This document shows positions 34,123 through 41,690 of a DNA stretch of 64,000 nucleotides, in pieces (the first letter of the stretch is position 1; the number at the start of each line of letters is the position of its first letter). Where the stretch lies: assembly GCF_900100345.1 (NCBI RefSeq), contig NZ_FMTT01000021.1, forward strand, positions 27,292-91,291, written 5' to 3'. This DNA is from Paenibacillus tianmuensis (GTDB taxonomy: Bacteria; Bacillota; Bacilli; Paenibacillales; NBRC-103111). The notes under the pieces were generated by a model. That model did not search any database. It was not told where the DNA came from and worked only from the letters and a program-made list of their open reading frames with translations. A program made the translations under genes and the position numbers.

Positions 34123-35706
34123 ATGCTGCATTGGATCGAACAGGCAAAACAGGGAGACCGGGAAGCGTTTGGCCTTATTGTCAGGCGATTCACAGCGATG
34201 GCTCATGCGGTGGCGTACGAGAGACTGCGTGACTCCTTTTTGGCGGAGGATGCCGTGCAGGAGTCGTTTGCGGAAGCTTTTATCCATTTGCGCAAGCTGA
34301 AGGAAGCGGAGGCTTTTCCCGGGTGGTTCAGAACGATCGTGATTCGTCAATGTAACCGTCTGGTGCGGAAGAAGCAGCATCCGACGGTATCGTTCGACCA
34401 AATGGTCCAAACGGCCGGGGGACAGCCAAGCGTACCGGATATTGTCGAAAGAAAAGAATTGCAGCAATGGCTGCATGATTCCATAGCCGCTTTGTCGCCC
34501 GGCTTGCGTGTGGCGGTCCAACTGTTTTATTTTCACGGCTACACTCTGCAAGAGATTTCCGCTTATTCAGGGACGCCTGTTCCGACGTTGAAAAAGCGGC
34601 TGTTCGATGCCCGCGCGAAGCTGAAAGGAACGCTCCCCGTAACCGACTTTGTCTCCGTATTTCATCAATTGTACGAAGGGGGAAAACGAATGCTGCACAT
34701 TGTCAATGGCGATGTCGTCGCGGAGAAGCTGCGGCAGGGCGTCGTTCAAGGCGATATTCTTGTATGGAGAGAGGTATATCCCGAAGGACCGGTTTTTATC
34801 GATTCAATGGCGGGGGCCAACCGATCCGTCCGAGCGCGCTACTTGGAGCAATCCATGGGAATTCCGAGTGCGGAATTTACACGCTCAAGCGAAGAGCAGG
34901 AGAAGGTACGTGCAGATTTTCGCAACTACGAGGAAATCGTGCTGTGGTTCGAACATGATTTGTTCGATCAGACGATGCTGTGCTGCTTGCTGCATTGGTT
35001 CGAGCAGCAGTCGTTAGGCGCTACGAAGCTAAGCCTGCTGTGTATTGGAGCCTTCCCGGGAATCGAGCTTTTTCGGGGATTGGGGCAGTTGTCCGTGAAT
35101 CAAATGGCGACCTTGTCAGGCACTTGGCAAACCGTTGGCAAAGAACAGCTCGAACTAGGCAAAACCGTCTGGGAGGCTTACTGCGCCCCGGAACCGGGCA
35201 AGTTAGTTCAATTGCTTGAAGAGGGGGATACCTCTGCGCTGCCCTATGTGCAGGATGCCTTTCGGCTTCATTTATCGCGGTTTCCTTCGACCCGGAACGG
35301 ACTTGGCATTGTAGAACAAACCACACTGGAGATGGTCCGCGGCGGCATGACTTCTCCGCTGGACTTGTTCGATCATATAGGAAATAAGCTTCATGGGCTG
35401 GGCATGGGAGATCTTCAATATTGGCACCGCTTGGCTAAACTGTCGCAAGGTCCGCACCCCTTGCTGAAGCTCGAAGGCTTGGACGCTTTGCCCGGCTATA
35501 AGGACACGGCGTCGTCGCTACGTCAAAGTACGGTTGCCTTAACGGAAGCGGGAAGAAAGGTACTGGGCGGGGAAGAGGATTGGATTGCTCTAAACGGAAT
35601 GGACGAATGGTACGGCGGCGTACATCTGCAGGGCCCATCGATCTCATGGCGATGGGATGCGTCTCAAAACTCGCTTGTCCCATGGACGGCCGCTGGCGGA
35701 CAGTAA
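34123..35706 (+). CDS. ECF-type sigma-70 factor fused to a DUF1835-like domain, 527 aa
   Basis: The N-terminal 165 residues are an ECF-like sigma factor: region 2 (LHWIEQAKQGDREAF through VQESFAEAFIHL, about 2-70) and region 4 (IAALSPGLRVAVQLFYFHG, then LQEISAYSGTPVPTLKKRL, about 120-160). From residue 190 a DUF1835-like domain begins (MLHIVNGDVVAEKLR; GDILVWREVYPEGP; WFEHDLFDQTML), continuing to a likely DUF3658-type end. The SD for the whole protein is AAAGGGGG before the ATG at 34123. A second strong SD precedes Met190. No anti-sigma gene is adjacent. The C-terminal part may act as the regulator or ligand sensor. Confidence 0.85.
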   Translation: MLHWIEQAKQGDREAFGLIVRRFTAMAHAVAYERLRDSFLAEDAVQESFAEAFIHLRKLKEAEAFPGWFRTIVIRQCNRLVRKKQHPTVSFDQMVQTAGGQPSVPDIVERKELQQWLHDSIAALSPGLRVAVQLFYFHGYTLQEISAYSGTPVPTLKKRLFDARAKLKGTLPVTDFVSVFHQLYEGGKRMLHIVNGDVVAEKLRQGVVQGDILVWREVYPEGPVFIDSMAGANRSVRARYLEQSMGIPSAEFTRSSEEQEKVRADFRNYEEIVLWFEHDLFDQTMLCCLLHWFEQQSLGATKLSLLCIGAFPGIELFRGLGQLSVNQMATLSGTWQTVGKEQLELGKTVWEAYCAPEPGKLVQLLEEGDTSALPYVQDAFRLHLSRFPSTRNGLGIVEQTTLEMVRGGMTSPLDLFDHIGNKLHGLGMGDLQYWHRLAKLSQGPHPLLKLEGLDALPGYKDTASSLRQSTVALTEAGRKVLGGEEDWIALNGMDEWYGGVHLQGPSISWRWDASQNSLVPWTAAGGQ

Positions 35707-35733
35707 GGGATACGCTCTAAATTCCCGGAGGCA

Positions 35734-35761
35734 TTGACAGAGTACCAAAGCATTGTATATT
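35734..35761 (+). promoter_or_regulatory. Consensus sigma-A promoter without an ORF
   Basis: TTGACA (35734-35739), 16-base spacer, TATATT (35756-35761). A transcription start near 35768 is expected. The next thing downstream is a terminator, not a gene. Confidence 0.8.
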
Positions 35762-35767
35762 ACCCAC

Positions 35768-35834
35768 ACGCGGGGGACGCGGATTGATAGAGCTGTAGCA
35801 GGCCGCCATCGGGCGGCTGCCGCAGCTCTTTTTG
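35768..35834 (+). ncRNA. Candidate small RNA of about 65-70 nt
   Basis: Defined only by the strong promoter at 35734 and the terminator at 35789-35834. The 5' part reads ACGCGGGGGACGCGG, a G-rich unpaired segment, before the long hairpin. No SD plus start codon fits. It could instead be an attenuated leader, but the DUF975 gene has its own promoter. Confidence 0.5.
35789..35834 (+). terminator. Strong rho-independent terminator
   Basis: AGAGCTGTAGCAGGCCGCC pairs almost perfectly with GGGCGGCTGCCGCAGCTCT around ATC, then TTTTT. It would also stop read-through from the sigma-factor gene. Confidence 0.9.
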
Positions 35835-35951
35835 CGTTTTATTCCTGCATCCCTGTCGTGAAAAGCACGATCATACCTCATGATAAAAGATGAAAAGGAT
35901 TTAATAGGTCTATTTTACCATGAATTTTTACAAATTGTGTCTAAAGTCACG

Positions 35952-35981
35952 TTGAAATGTCCTGCTTTTACCAGATATCAT
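35952..35981 (+). promoter_or_regulatory. Probable promoter of the DUF975 gene
   Basis: TTGAAA at 35952 and TATCAT at 35976 with an 18-base spacer, 66 bases ahead of the coding start. Confidence 0.5.
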
Positions 35982-36047
35982 ATAGTACATGCCGAATGGA
36001 CGGGAACCGTCGAATGCGCGTAAAAATTTTTTAGCGGGAGTGGAAGT

Positions 36048-36680
36048 TTGAGTATGCTGACAAATTCAGAGCTTCGCCGGATGGCGAGGGAAAGCTTGCA
36101 AGGGAACTGGGTGAACGCGGTTCTTGGCGTTTTCATTTATGGGGTGATTCTTTCCGTAATATCCTACATTCCGTTTATCGGATGGATTGGCACTCTGGTG
36201 ATTACCGGACCTTTGACGTTCGGCCTGTTCGGTTATTTCCTGGGGACGGTTCGCGGCGAGTTGACGTCGGTCAGCAATTTGTTCGACGGGTTCAATAACA
36301 ACCAGTTCGGGAATGCCTTGGTTTTAAATCTTGTGTCGGGCATCTTCATTTTCTTGTGGTCGCTGCTTCTTATCGTACCGGGGATTATTGCGGCTTTGGG
36401 CTACTCGCAAGCGTATTTCATTATGCGCGACAATCCGGGAATGCCGGCCCTCGAAGCGATGCGTCAAAGCAAGGAAATGATGAATGGACACAAGACCCGG
36501 CTGTTCATGCTTTACTTGAGCTTTATCGGGTGGATTCTGCTCGGGATGATTCCGTTCGGCCTTGGCTTGTTTTGGGTGCAACCGTACATCTATGCGGCCG
36601 TGGCTGCTTTCTACGAAGAATTAAAGAATCAGAATTTCGCCACACCCTATGAGGAAGCGCCTCGCAGCTATACTCTCTAA
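36048..36680 (+). CDS. DUF975-family integral membrane protein, 210 aa
   Basis: Starts with the soluble family signature (MLTNSELRRMARESLQGNW), then four to five membrane segments (about residues 25-45, 47-67, 90-120, 155-185), with the conserved NLFDGFN and LEAMRQSKEMMNGHK between them. This pattern defines DUF975, whose function is unknown. TTG at 36048 has GGAG seven bases ahead; an ATG two codons later is 13 bases from the SD. A strong hairpin terminator follows, so it is a single gene. Confidence 0.87.
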   Translation: MSMLTNSELRRMARESLQGNWVNAVLGVFIYGVILSVISYIPFIGWIGTLVITGPLTFGLFGYFLGTVRGELTSVSNLFDGFNNNQFGNALVLNLVSGIFIFLWSLLLIVPGIIAALGYSQAYFIMRDNPGMPALEAMRQSKEMMNGHKTRLFMLYLSFIGWILLGMIPFGLGLFWVQPYIYAAVAAFYEELKNQNFATPYEEAPRSYTL

Positions 36681-36736
36681 TTTGCCATAACTGGCGGCAC
36701 AGCCCTAGAGTGGGTCGCCGTCGCAGAGCGTATCAC

Positions 36737-36784
36737 AAAAACAGAGCTGTCTCCGTCGAATGACGGCAGGCAGCTCTGTTTTTG
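36737..36784. terminator. Bidirectional terminator
   Basis: AAAAACAGAGCTG pairs perfectly with CAGCTCTGTTTTT, with an inner small stem (CCGTCGAATGACGG). The A and T runs let it work for both the DUF975 gene and the convergent hydrolase. Confidence 0.9.
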
Positions 36785-36925
36785 TGGCGCTCCAACAGGT
36801 GTCCATCGCTAAAGACAGAAAGCCCTGCAGGCTTGTCCGGTCGGCTGTTCGATTGGAACGAACGCAGAGCAGGCAAACGCTGAGGGCTTTCGAAGGTACG
36901 GGAAACTTCCGTTCAGGTCATTACT

Positions 36926-37393
36926 TTACTTGTCCGTCATCACTTGCTTGTACTGCTCGTCCGACAGGACGCGCTTCGCCGTGACGTAACGCTTGGCGTA
37001 GTAGGATTCACTGAGTTTCGTGACGGTGACGCCTTGATCCGTAGCGGAGTGATAGAACTTGCCTCCGCCTACGTATACGCCTACATGGGAAATCCCTTTG
37101 CCATCGGTGTTAAAGAACACCAGGTCGCCGGGACGAAGCTGATCTTTGGCCACCTCGGTACCAAGCTCGGCTTGGCCTTTGGACGTATGCGGCAGATCCA
37201 CGCCGAATTTGTCGAATACCCACGCAGTATAGCCCGAGCAATCGAAGCCTTTGGTCGTGGTGCCCGCGTATTTGTAAGGCGTGCCCACAGCCTCGTTAAC
37301 CGCTGAGCTTAGTGGGGTTTCTGCAAAGACGCTGCCGACCGAAATGCTGCAAAACAGGGTTAAAGAAAATGCAAAACCTACAAGCTTTTTCAA
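36926..37393 (-). CDS. Secreted NlpC/P60 cell-wall endopeptidase, 155 aa
   Basis: A Sec signal peptide (about 1-24; ends SVFAE) is followed directly by an NlpC/P60 domain with the catalytic Cys52 in FDCSGYTAWVF, His103 in GISHVGVYVG, and the third residue His115 in FYHSAT. It should cleave the gamma-D-Glu/diaminopimelate bond of stem peptides. There is no SH3 or LysM binding domain, so it is a minimal enzyme. TTG at 37393 is preceded by GGAAGGGG. A c-di-AMP riboswitch fills the leader, as is common for such hydrolases. Confidence 0.93.
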   Translation of the reverse strand: MKKLVGFAFSLTLFCSISVGSVFAETPLSSAVNEAVGTPYKYAGTTTKGFDCSGYTAWVFDKFGVDLPHTSKGQAELGTEVAKDQLRPGDLVFFNTDGKGISHVGVYVGGGKFYHSATDQGVTVTKLSESYYAKRYVTAKRVLSDEQYKQVMTDK

Positions 37394-37407
37394 AGAAGTT
37401 TCCCCTT

Positions 37408-37532
37408 CCGGTGCCTACGAGGTTAGCTTGAGGGTTCGGTTGAAGGTTCCCTATGATCACTCTACAGCGAGATCAATTCACCCAAAAATGGATCCCCCGT
37501 TTTCTGCGAACAGAAATTCGGCAAAATTTTCT
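37408..37532 (-). ncRNA. c-di-AMP riboswitch (ydaO/yuaA type)
   Basis: Read on the minus strand, the leader contains the hallmark segments in order: GCCGAA, an ACGGGGGA block, GGGTGAAT, GGGAACCTTC, CCGAACCC, and CAAGCTAACCTCGTAGGC. The last segment is almost invariant in this class. The 3' end is about 15 bases before the hydrolase start, close to its SD. In this class c-di-AMP normally turns expression off. Boundaries are approximate. Confidence 0.9.
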
Positions 37533-37725
37533 TTTTTTAATTCCGAGTACATATATTCGAGCAAACATGACGTTTTCCTCCCTTTGTCACATAATTGTCA
37601 CATGATCGATGTTTATTTATGAAACCTTATGCTTATAAGCCCAAAAAAAACGTCATCTCCCGGCGCTTTCGGAAGACGACGTTCCCATTATTTGGAATTA
37701 TTTTACGTTTAGCGGGGGCTCCCGG

Positions 37726-38538
37726 TTAGGCCTTCTCCGCCCAAAGTGCATACTGCGTGCCGATCGCCCATACTTTGAAAAACATTTGCACCAGCCGGTA
37801 CGCCTGCATGAGAACGAGCGCCGCGAAGCCCGCCCACCAGAAAGACGACACCATCACGGCGGCGGACAGCACAAGCGACAGAGCGGCGACCGCCAGTGCG
37901 GCTAGCGCAATGACCGGCAGATGCCGGAAAGCGAACAGCAGCGTGTACAGCGCGGACCTTCCGTCCGCTTTGCCGATCTGCAGGAACAGGAACAGCAGCT
38001 GCAGCAGGAACAGGTAGGCGGCGTACAAGGCCAAGGCGGGCAGCAGCGCTTGCCCCAGAGAAGCGTAGGATAGATGGATGGCGAATTGCTTCGCGGCGTG
38101 AGGCGCAAGCCAGTAGAGCGGACCGAGCGACAGAACGAGCTGGAGCGCATACAGCCCGAGGAACGGGAAGTACAGCTTGCGGATGCCGGCCACAAATCGG
38201 TAGCCAGCATTCAACTCCCCGTGCCGAAGGGAGTAGAAGACTCCTGCGTTCAGCGCGGGATGCAGCAGCATCCGGAGCCCAAGCAGGCCGAATCCCGTCC
38301 ACAGGTACGGTACGATCAGGTCGGTTTTCATCAACTGAAACTGGCCCTCCACCCAGAACAGCCGTACCGATTCGCCGGGAAGCGCTCCGCCGGGATACCG
38401 GTGAAGGAGGGGAAGCACGACCGACTGAATGAGTTTATACAAGACGACGCCCCAGAGCAGATTGTACAAGAATAGCGCGAAGACGGCGAACGGCTGATGC
38501 CAGGCGATGCCCCAGCCCTTTTTGATCCGATTCCACAT
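37726..38538 (-). CDS. Polytopic membrane protein, unknown family, 270 aa
   Basis: Six or so hydrophobic segments. The protein begins MWNRIKKGWGIAWHQPFAV and has a Leu/Ala-rich second half (LLPALALYAAYLFLLQ). The ATG at 38538 has GAGGTG upstream. It starts ten bases after the stop of the M1 peptidase gene, so they form an operon and may work together at the membrane. No transporter or enzyme motif is seen. Confidence 0.75.
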   Translation of the reverse strand: MWNRIKKGWGIAWHQPFAVFALFLYNLLWGVVLYKLIQSVVLPLLHRYPGGALPGESVRLFWVEGQFQLMKTDLIVPYLWTGFGLLGLRMLLHPALNAGVFYSLRHGELNAGYRFVAGIRKLYFPFLGLYALQLVLSLGPLYWLAPHAAKQFAIHLSYASLGQALLPALALYAAYLFLLQLLFLFLQIGKADGRSALYTLLFAFRHLPVIALAALAVAALSLVLSAAVMVSSFWWAGFAALVLMQAYRLVQMFFKVWAIGTQYALWAEKA

Positions 38539-38548
38539 GTTCTTCACC

Positions 38549-40759
38549 TCACCAGACGACCCAGCCGAATAAGGTCTCCAAAAATTTGACGATCCCCATG
38601 TTCCATCGAACGGACAGCTTGGTGTCGACTACCGTTTTCATAAAGTTGTTGATCCGCTTGTTTTCCAGTACGATCGAATGCTGCGGGTCGAGCGATACCC
38701 AAGCGAGCGGAGAGGCGTGATTCAGCTTCATGATCACTTCGCTGTCGACACCGTCCCACGTCTTATCCAACTCCGAGCCGTCGGCGAAGTGAAAGCGGAT
38801 CGGCACATTGTGGTAGGTTCCGCCCAGCTTGCGCAATTGCACGCTGTTCTCATAGACGGGCGGTCCGTTTTCGGTTGCTTTCCGGACCTTGATTCCGGTG
38901 ACGGCATAGTCGACCATCATGCCGTTATAGATGTATTGATGGAAAAACTCCTGCCAGCTTGTTTTCGTTACGTCCTCGACCGTCCTTTGAAAATCGGCCG
39001 TCCCCGGATGCTTGAACTTCCAGCGCTGGAAATAGGTGCGCATAATTTTATCCATCGTCTCCAGCCCGGTCTGCCGTTCCATCGCCTTAAGCACAAGCTT
39101 GGCGCGGGTGTAGACGTTCTCGGCGTATTGATGGTGTCCGCCATAGTTCCACGAATGCAGCTTGAGCGGCGCCGGATTCGTAATGTAGCTCGATTCGACG
39201 AGCAGGTTCGGGCGTACACCGTATTCCGCTTCCATGATCCGGTCTTCGGCATACGAGGCGAAGCCTTCGTCGAGCCACGCTTCCTCGAACTCATTGCTGG
39301 CTACCATCCCGTACCAGAACTGATGACCGATCTCGTGCACGAGGACCCGTTCGAGCTCCAGCGTCGGGTTTTCTTCAGCGGCTCCCCAGGCGGTCACGAG
39401 CGTCGGATACTCCATGCCTCCGGCGCCGTTGCCGTCTGCGGGCGGTACGACGATCGACAAGGTCGAATACGGATAGCTGCCGTACCATTGGGAGTAGCGG
39501 GCGAGCGCTTTTTTGGCGGCGGTCATGTAGCGGGCCTTGAGACGCTCGTGCTTCGGATCGAGATACAGCTTGATGCGGACGCCGGGCAGATGGGGAGTCG
39601 CGTAAGGCTCTTCGAAAAAAACGAAATGCGGCGAGGCCGACCAGGCAAAATCATGCACGTCGTCGGCATAGAAGGTGTAGGTTCTCGTTTTGCCGTCGTC
39701 GGCGACAGGTTTGGTCGGAAAGCCGGTGGCCGCTACGGTATAAGCGGAGGGAACCTTCAGCTTGACGTCGAAGATGCCGAAGTCCGAATAAAATTCCGAG
39801 TTGCCGTGATACTGGTGCAAATTCCAGCCTTCGTCCGCCCGCCCGCGGACACCTTTGGGTTCATAGACGGCAACTTTCGGAAACCATTGGCCGGCCATGA
39901 CGAAATCTCCGGCATACCCCATCCGGGCGAACACCTGCGGCAGCTTGACCGAAAAATCGGTGCGCAGCGTCACCTTCTCGCCGGGTCCGACCGCTTTGGG
40001 CAGCGGCACCTTGATCAGTGTTCTGTCATCTTTGTTGCCGTCGTCCGGATGGACGTATTCGATCCGGTCGCCGAGCTCGATTTCGTTGCCGTCCAGCGTC
40101 TTGATCGAGCTGACGGTCATGCCTCCGAAGCTGCCTTCCTTGCTCGCGTCCTGCCGCAGCCTTCCGCCGGACTCCTTCATGAAGGTCGATTTCTTCGATT
40201 CGAAGGCGTTCGGATACAAATGAAAATACAATTCCTGAACGGGGACGCTTCCAGGGTTTTTCCAGGTCAATGCCGAAGTGCCGCGGATCGATTTGCCTTG
40301 GGCGTCCAGCTCCGCACTCAGATGATATTCCACGATTCGCTCGCTAAGCGGCTTCGGAGCCGGCTTCTCCGCCGGGCGTGTAGGCAGGCTGGGCGGCGCG
40401 GGCGGAGGCGCGGCCGGTTCGTTCAGACGCGCGGTGGCCGGGAGAGCCCCGCCGGAGGGCAGGAAGATACCCGTAGACGAGCCGTCCGCTTGTCCCTTGG
40501 CGGAAGGCCAGCGGGGTGCGGCGACGACGGCGCGCCCCGTCGTCGAAGGGACGGGCTTGAGCATCGTCAGCGGGTTCGTCGGTTCGTCTACAGGAAAGAC
40601 GGAAGGAATGGCGGCATCTGCGGGCAGCATCCACCCTGCTGCCGGTTTGAGCGGCTGCGGGCTGGATTCCGGCAGGACGTTCGTCAGCAGCGTGGCCGTG
40701 AAGGTAAGAGCAAAGATCGAGCCCCATGTTGCGATTCGGTAGCCGAGTCGTATTTTCAT
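38549..40759 (-). CDS. M1-family zinc aminopeptidase-like membrane or secreted protein, 736 aa
   Basis: A signal anchor (about 8-28) and a Pro/Ala-rich linker (to about 135) lead to the M1 beta domain and catalytic domain. Zinc ligands are His475 and His479 (HEIGH) and Glu498 (LDEGFASYAE), with spacing HExxH-18-E. The exopeptidase motif GAMEN is replaced by GAGGMEYP, as in many M1 relatives. GGGGTG precedes the ATG at 40759. Paired with the membrane protein downstream. Substrate unknown. Confidence 0.9.
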   Translation of the reverse strand: MKIRLGYRIATWGSIFALTFTATLLTNVLPESSPQPLKPAAGWMLPADAAIPSVFPVDEPTNPLTMLKPVPSTTGRAVVAAPRWPSAKGQADGSSTGIFLPSGGALPATARLNEPAAPPPAPPSLPTRPAEKPAPKPLSERIVEYHLSAELDAQGKSIRGTSALTWKNPGSVPVQELYFHLYPNAFESKKSTFMKESGGRLRQDASKEGSFGGMTVSSIKTLDGNEIELGDRIEYVHPDDGNKDDRTLIKVPLPKAVGPGEKVTLRTDFSVKLPQVFARMGYAGDFVMAGQWFPKVAVYEPKGVRGRADEGWNLHQYHGNSEFYSDFGIFDVKLKVPSAYTVAATGFPTKPVADDGKTRTYTFYADDVHDFAWSASPHFVFFEEPYATPHLPGVRIKLYLDPKHERLKARYMTAAKKALARYSQWYGSYPYSTLSIVVPPADGNGAGGMEYPTLVTAWGAAEENPTLELERVLVHEIGHQFWYGMVASNEFEEAWLDEGFASYAEDRIMEAEYGVRPNLLVESSYITNPAPLKLHSWNYGGHHQYAENVYTRAKLVLKAMERQTGLETMDKIMRTYFQRWKFKHPGTADFQRTVEDVTKTSWQEFFHQYIYNGMMVDYAVTGIKVRKATENGPPVYENSVQLRKLGGTYHNVPIRFHFADGSELDKTWDGVDSEVIMKLNHASPLAWVSLDPQHSIVLENKRINNFMKTVVDTKLSVRWNMGIVKFLETLFGWVVW

Positions 40760-40867
40760 CCAATATTCACCCCGTTGACAAGCATCTACAGCATGTATAT
40801 GTGGGGGGGACGAGGATTATTTCTACCGTACCGAAAAAGAATCGGCAGCTTTTCGCATGAGCCGAAC

Positions 40868-40896
40868 TTGCCGGGGGAGCCTCTTTCTAGTACAAT
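40868..40896 (+). promoter_or_regulatory. Sigma-A promoter of ywhD
   Basis: TTGCCG (40868-40873), 17-base spacer, TACAAT (40891-40896), 92 bases before ywhD. Confidence 0.7.
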
Positions 40897-40987
40897 TTTG
40901 ATATCCGCAGTTCAGGCTGCTGCTTGGTTGCAGCGGCTCGGGATATTTTGAAATAGCTTATTATCACGTGAAACAGGTGGTGCACGG

Positions 40988-41515
40988 ATGGATATAAATG
41001 AACAAAACGCGCAGGCGGCGGACACGAAGAAGAAGCTGCCGACCTTGAACATCGTCAGCAGCAAGGAGACGAAGCACCGCGGCTTCGGGCAGGGCTCCAT
41101 CGACCTGAGCCAGCTCTCCAGCGTCATTATCGACGGCGCGGAGGCGTATCTCGATCCGGGGGCGCTTCACGCGAAGAGCAAGGTGGAAAAAGGCATCAAG
41201 TTTACCGTAAACGCCGAGGAAGCGCCGAACGGCCGTCCGTGCTGGATCGTATGGGTGGCAGTCGATTTTAAGGAAGAGGGCAAGTACTATGCCGGTGTCA
41301 CCTCTTGCGAGATGCGGGTCGATACCGAAGCGCGCAAGGGCTGGAAGCTGCTCGTCGACCATGTGAACCGGATGGATTATGCGCTTAAACGCCGCATTAT
41401 GCTGGATAATCTTGGACCGGAGCAAAAAGCGGCGCTGAAGCAATTGCTGGTCGATAACGATCCGGACATGTGGCAGCGTTCCGAAGCTGCGCTGCATGAA
41501 GCGCTGGCTAATTAA
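40988..41515 (+). CDS. ywhD: YwhD-family protein, 175 aa
   Basis: Matches YwhD of Bacillus by feel and by context: a basic/acidic N-terminus (MDINEQNAQAADTKK), then LPTLNIVSSKETKHRGFG, and a conserved-looking CWIVWVAVDFKEEGKYYAGV (about residues 78-97, quoted in part) and GWKLLVDHVNRMDYALK. In B. subtilis ywhD sits beside pbpG and the speE-speB genes, exactly the neighbours found here. Cytoplasmic; function unknown. GGTGGTG precedes the ATG at 40988. A perfect terminator follows. Confidence 0.88.
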   Translation: MDINEQNAQAADTKKKLPTLNIVSSKETKHRGFGQGSIDLSQLSSVIIDGAEAYLDPGALHAKSKVEKGIKFTVNAEEAPNGRPCWIVWVAVDFKEEGKYYAGVTSCEMRVDTEARKGWKLLVDHVNRMDYALKRRIMLDNLGPEQKAALKQLLVDNDPDMWQRSEAALHEALAN

Positions 41516-41603
41516 ATTTTTGTACATTATGTGACGGTCATTGAACCGTTTACAATAACGATGTATACTAATGGCTAGTATATACATCATATACTAGGAC
41601 AGC

Positions 41604-41632
41604 AAAAAGGCAGACCGTAGGTCTGCCTTTTT
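41604..41632. terminator. Bidirectional terminator between ywhD and pbpG
   Basis: AAAAAGGCAGACC pairs with GGTCTGCCTTTTT around a three-base loop. Confidence 0.92.
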
Positions 41633-41690
41633 GTGTTTCCGCTATCAGAAGGCTTTCCGCCTCGCGCCATCCTCATTCTTATCCCGGTTT

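Larger units (their letters stand above)
35707..36047. other. Intergenic region with promoter, terminator and a second promoter
   Basis: This 341-base gap holds the candidate small RNA at 35768-35834 and the probable promoter of the DUF975 gene. The rest is AT-rich, without a coding frame. Confidence 0.7.
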
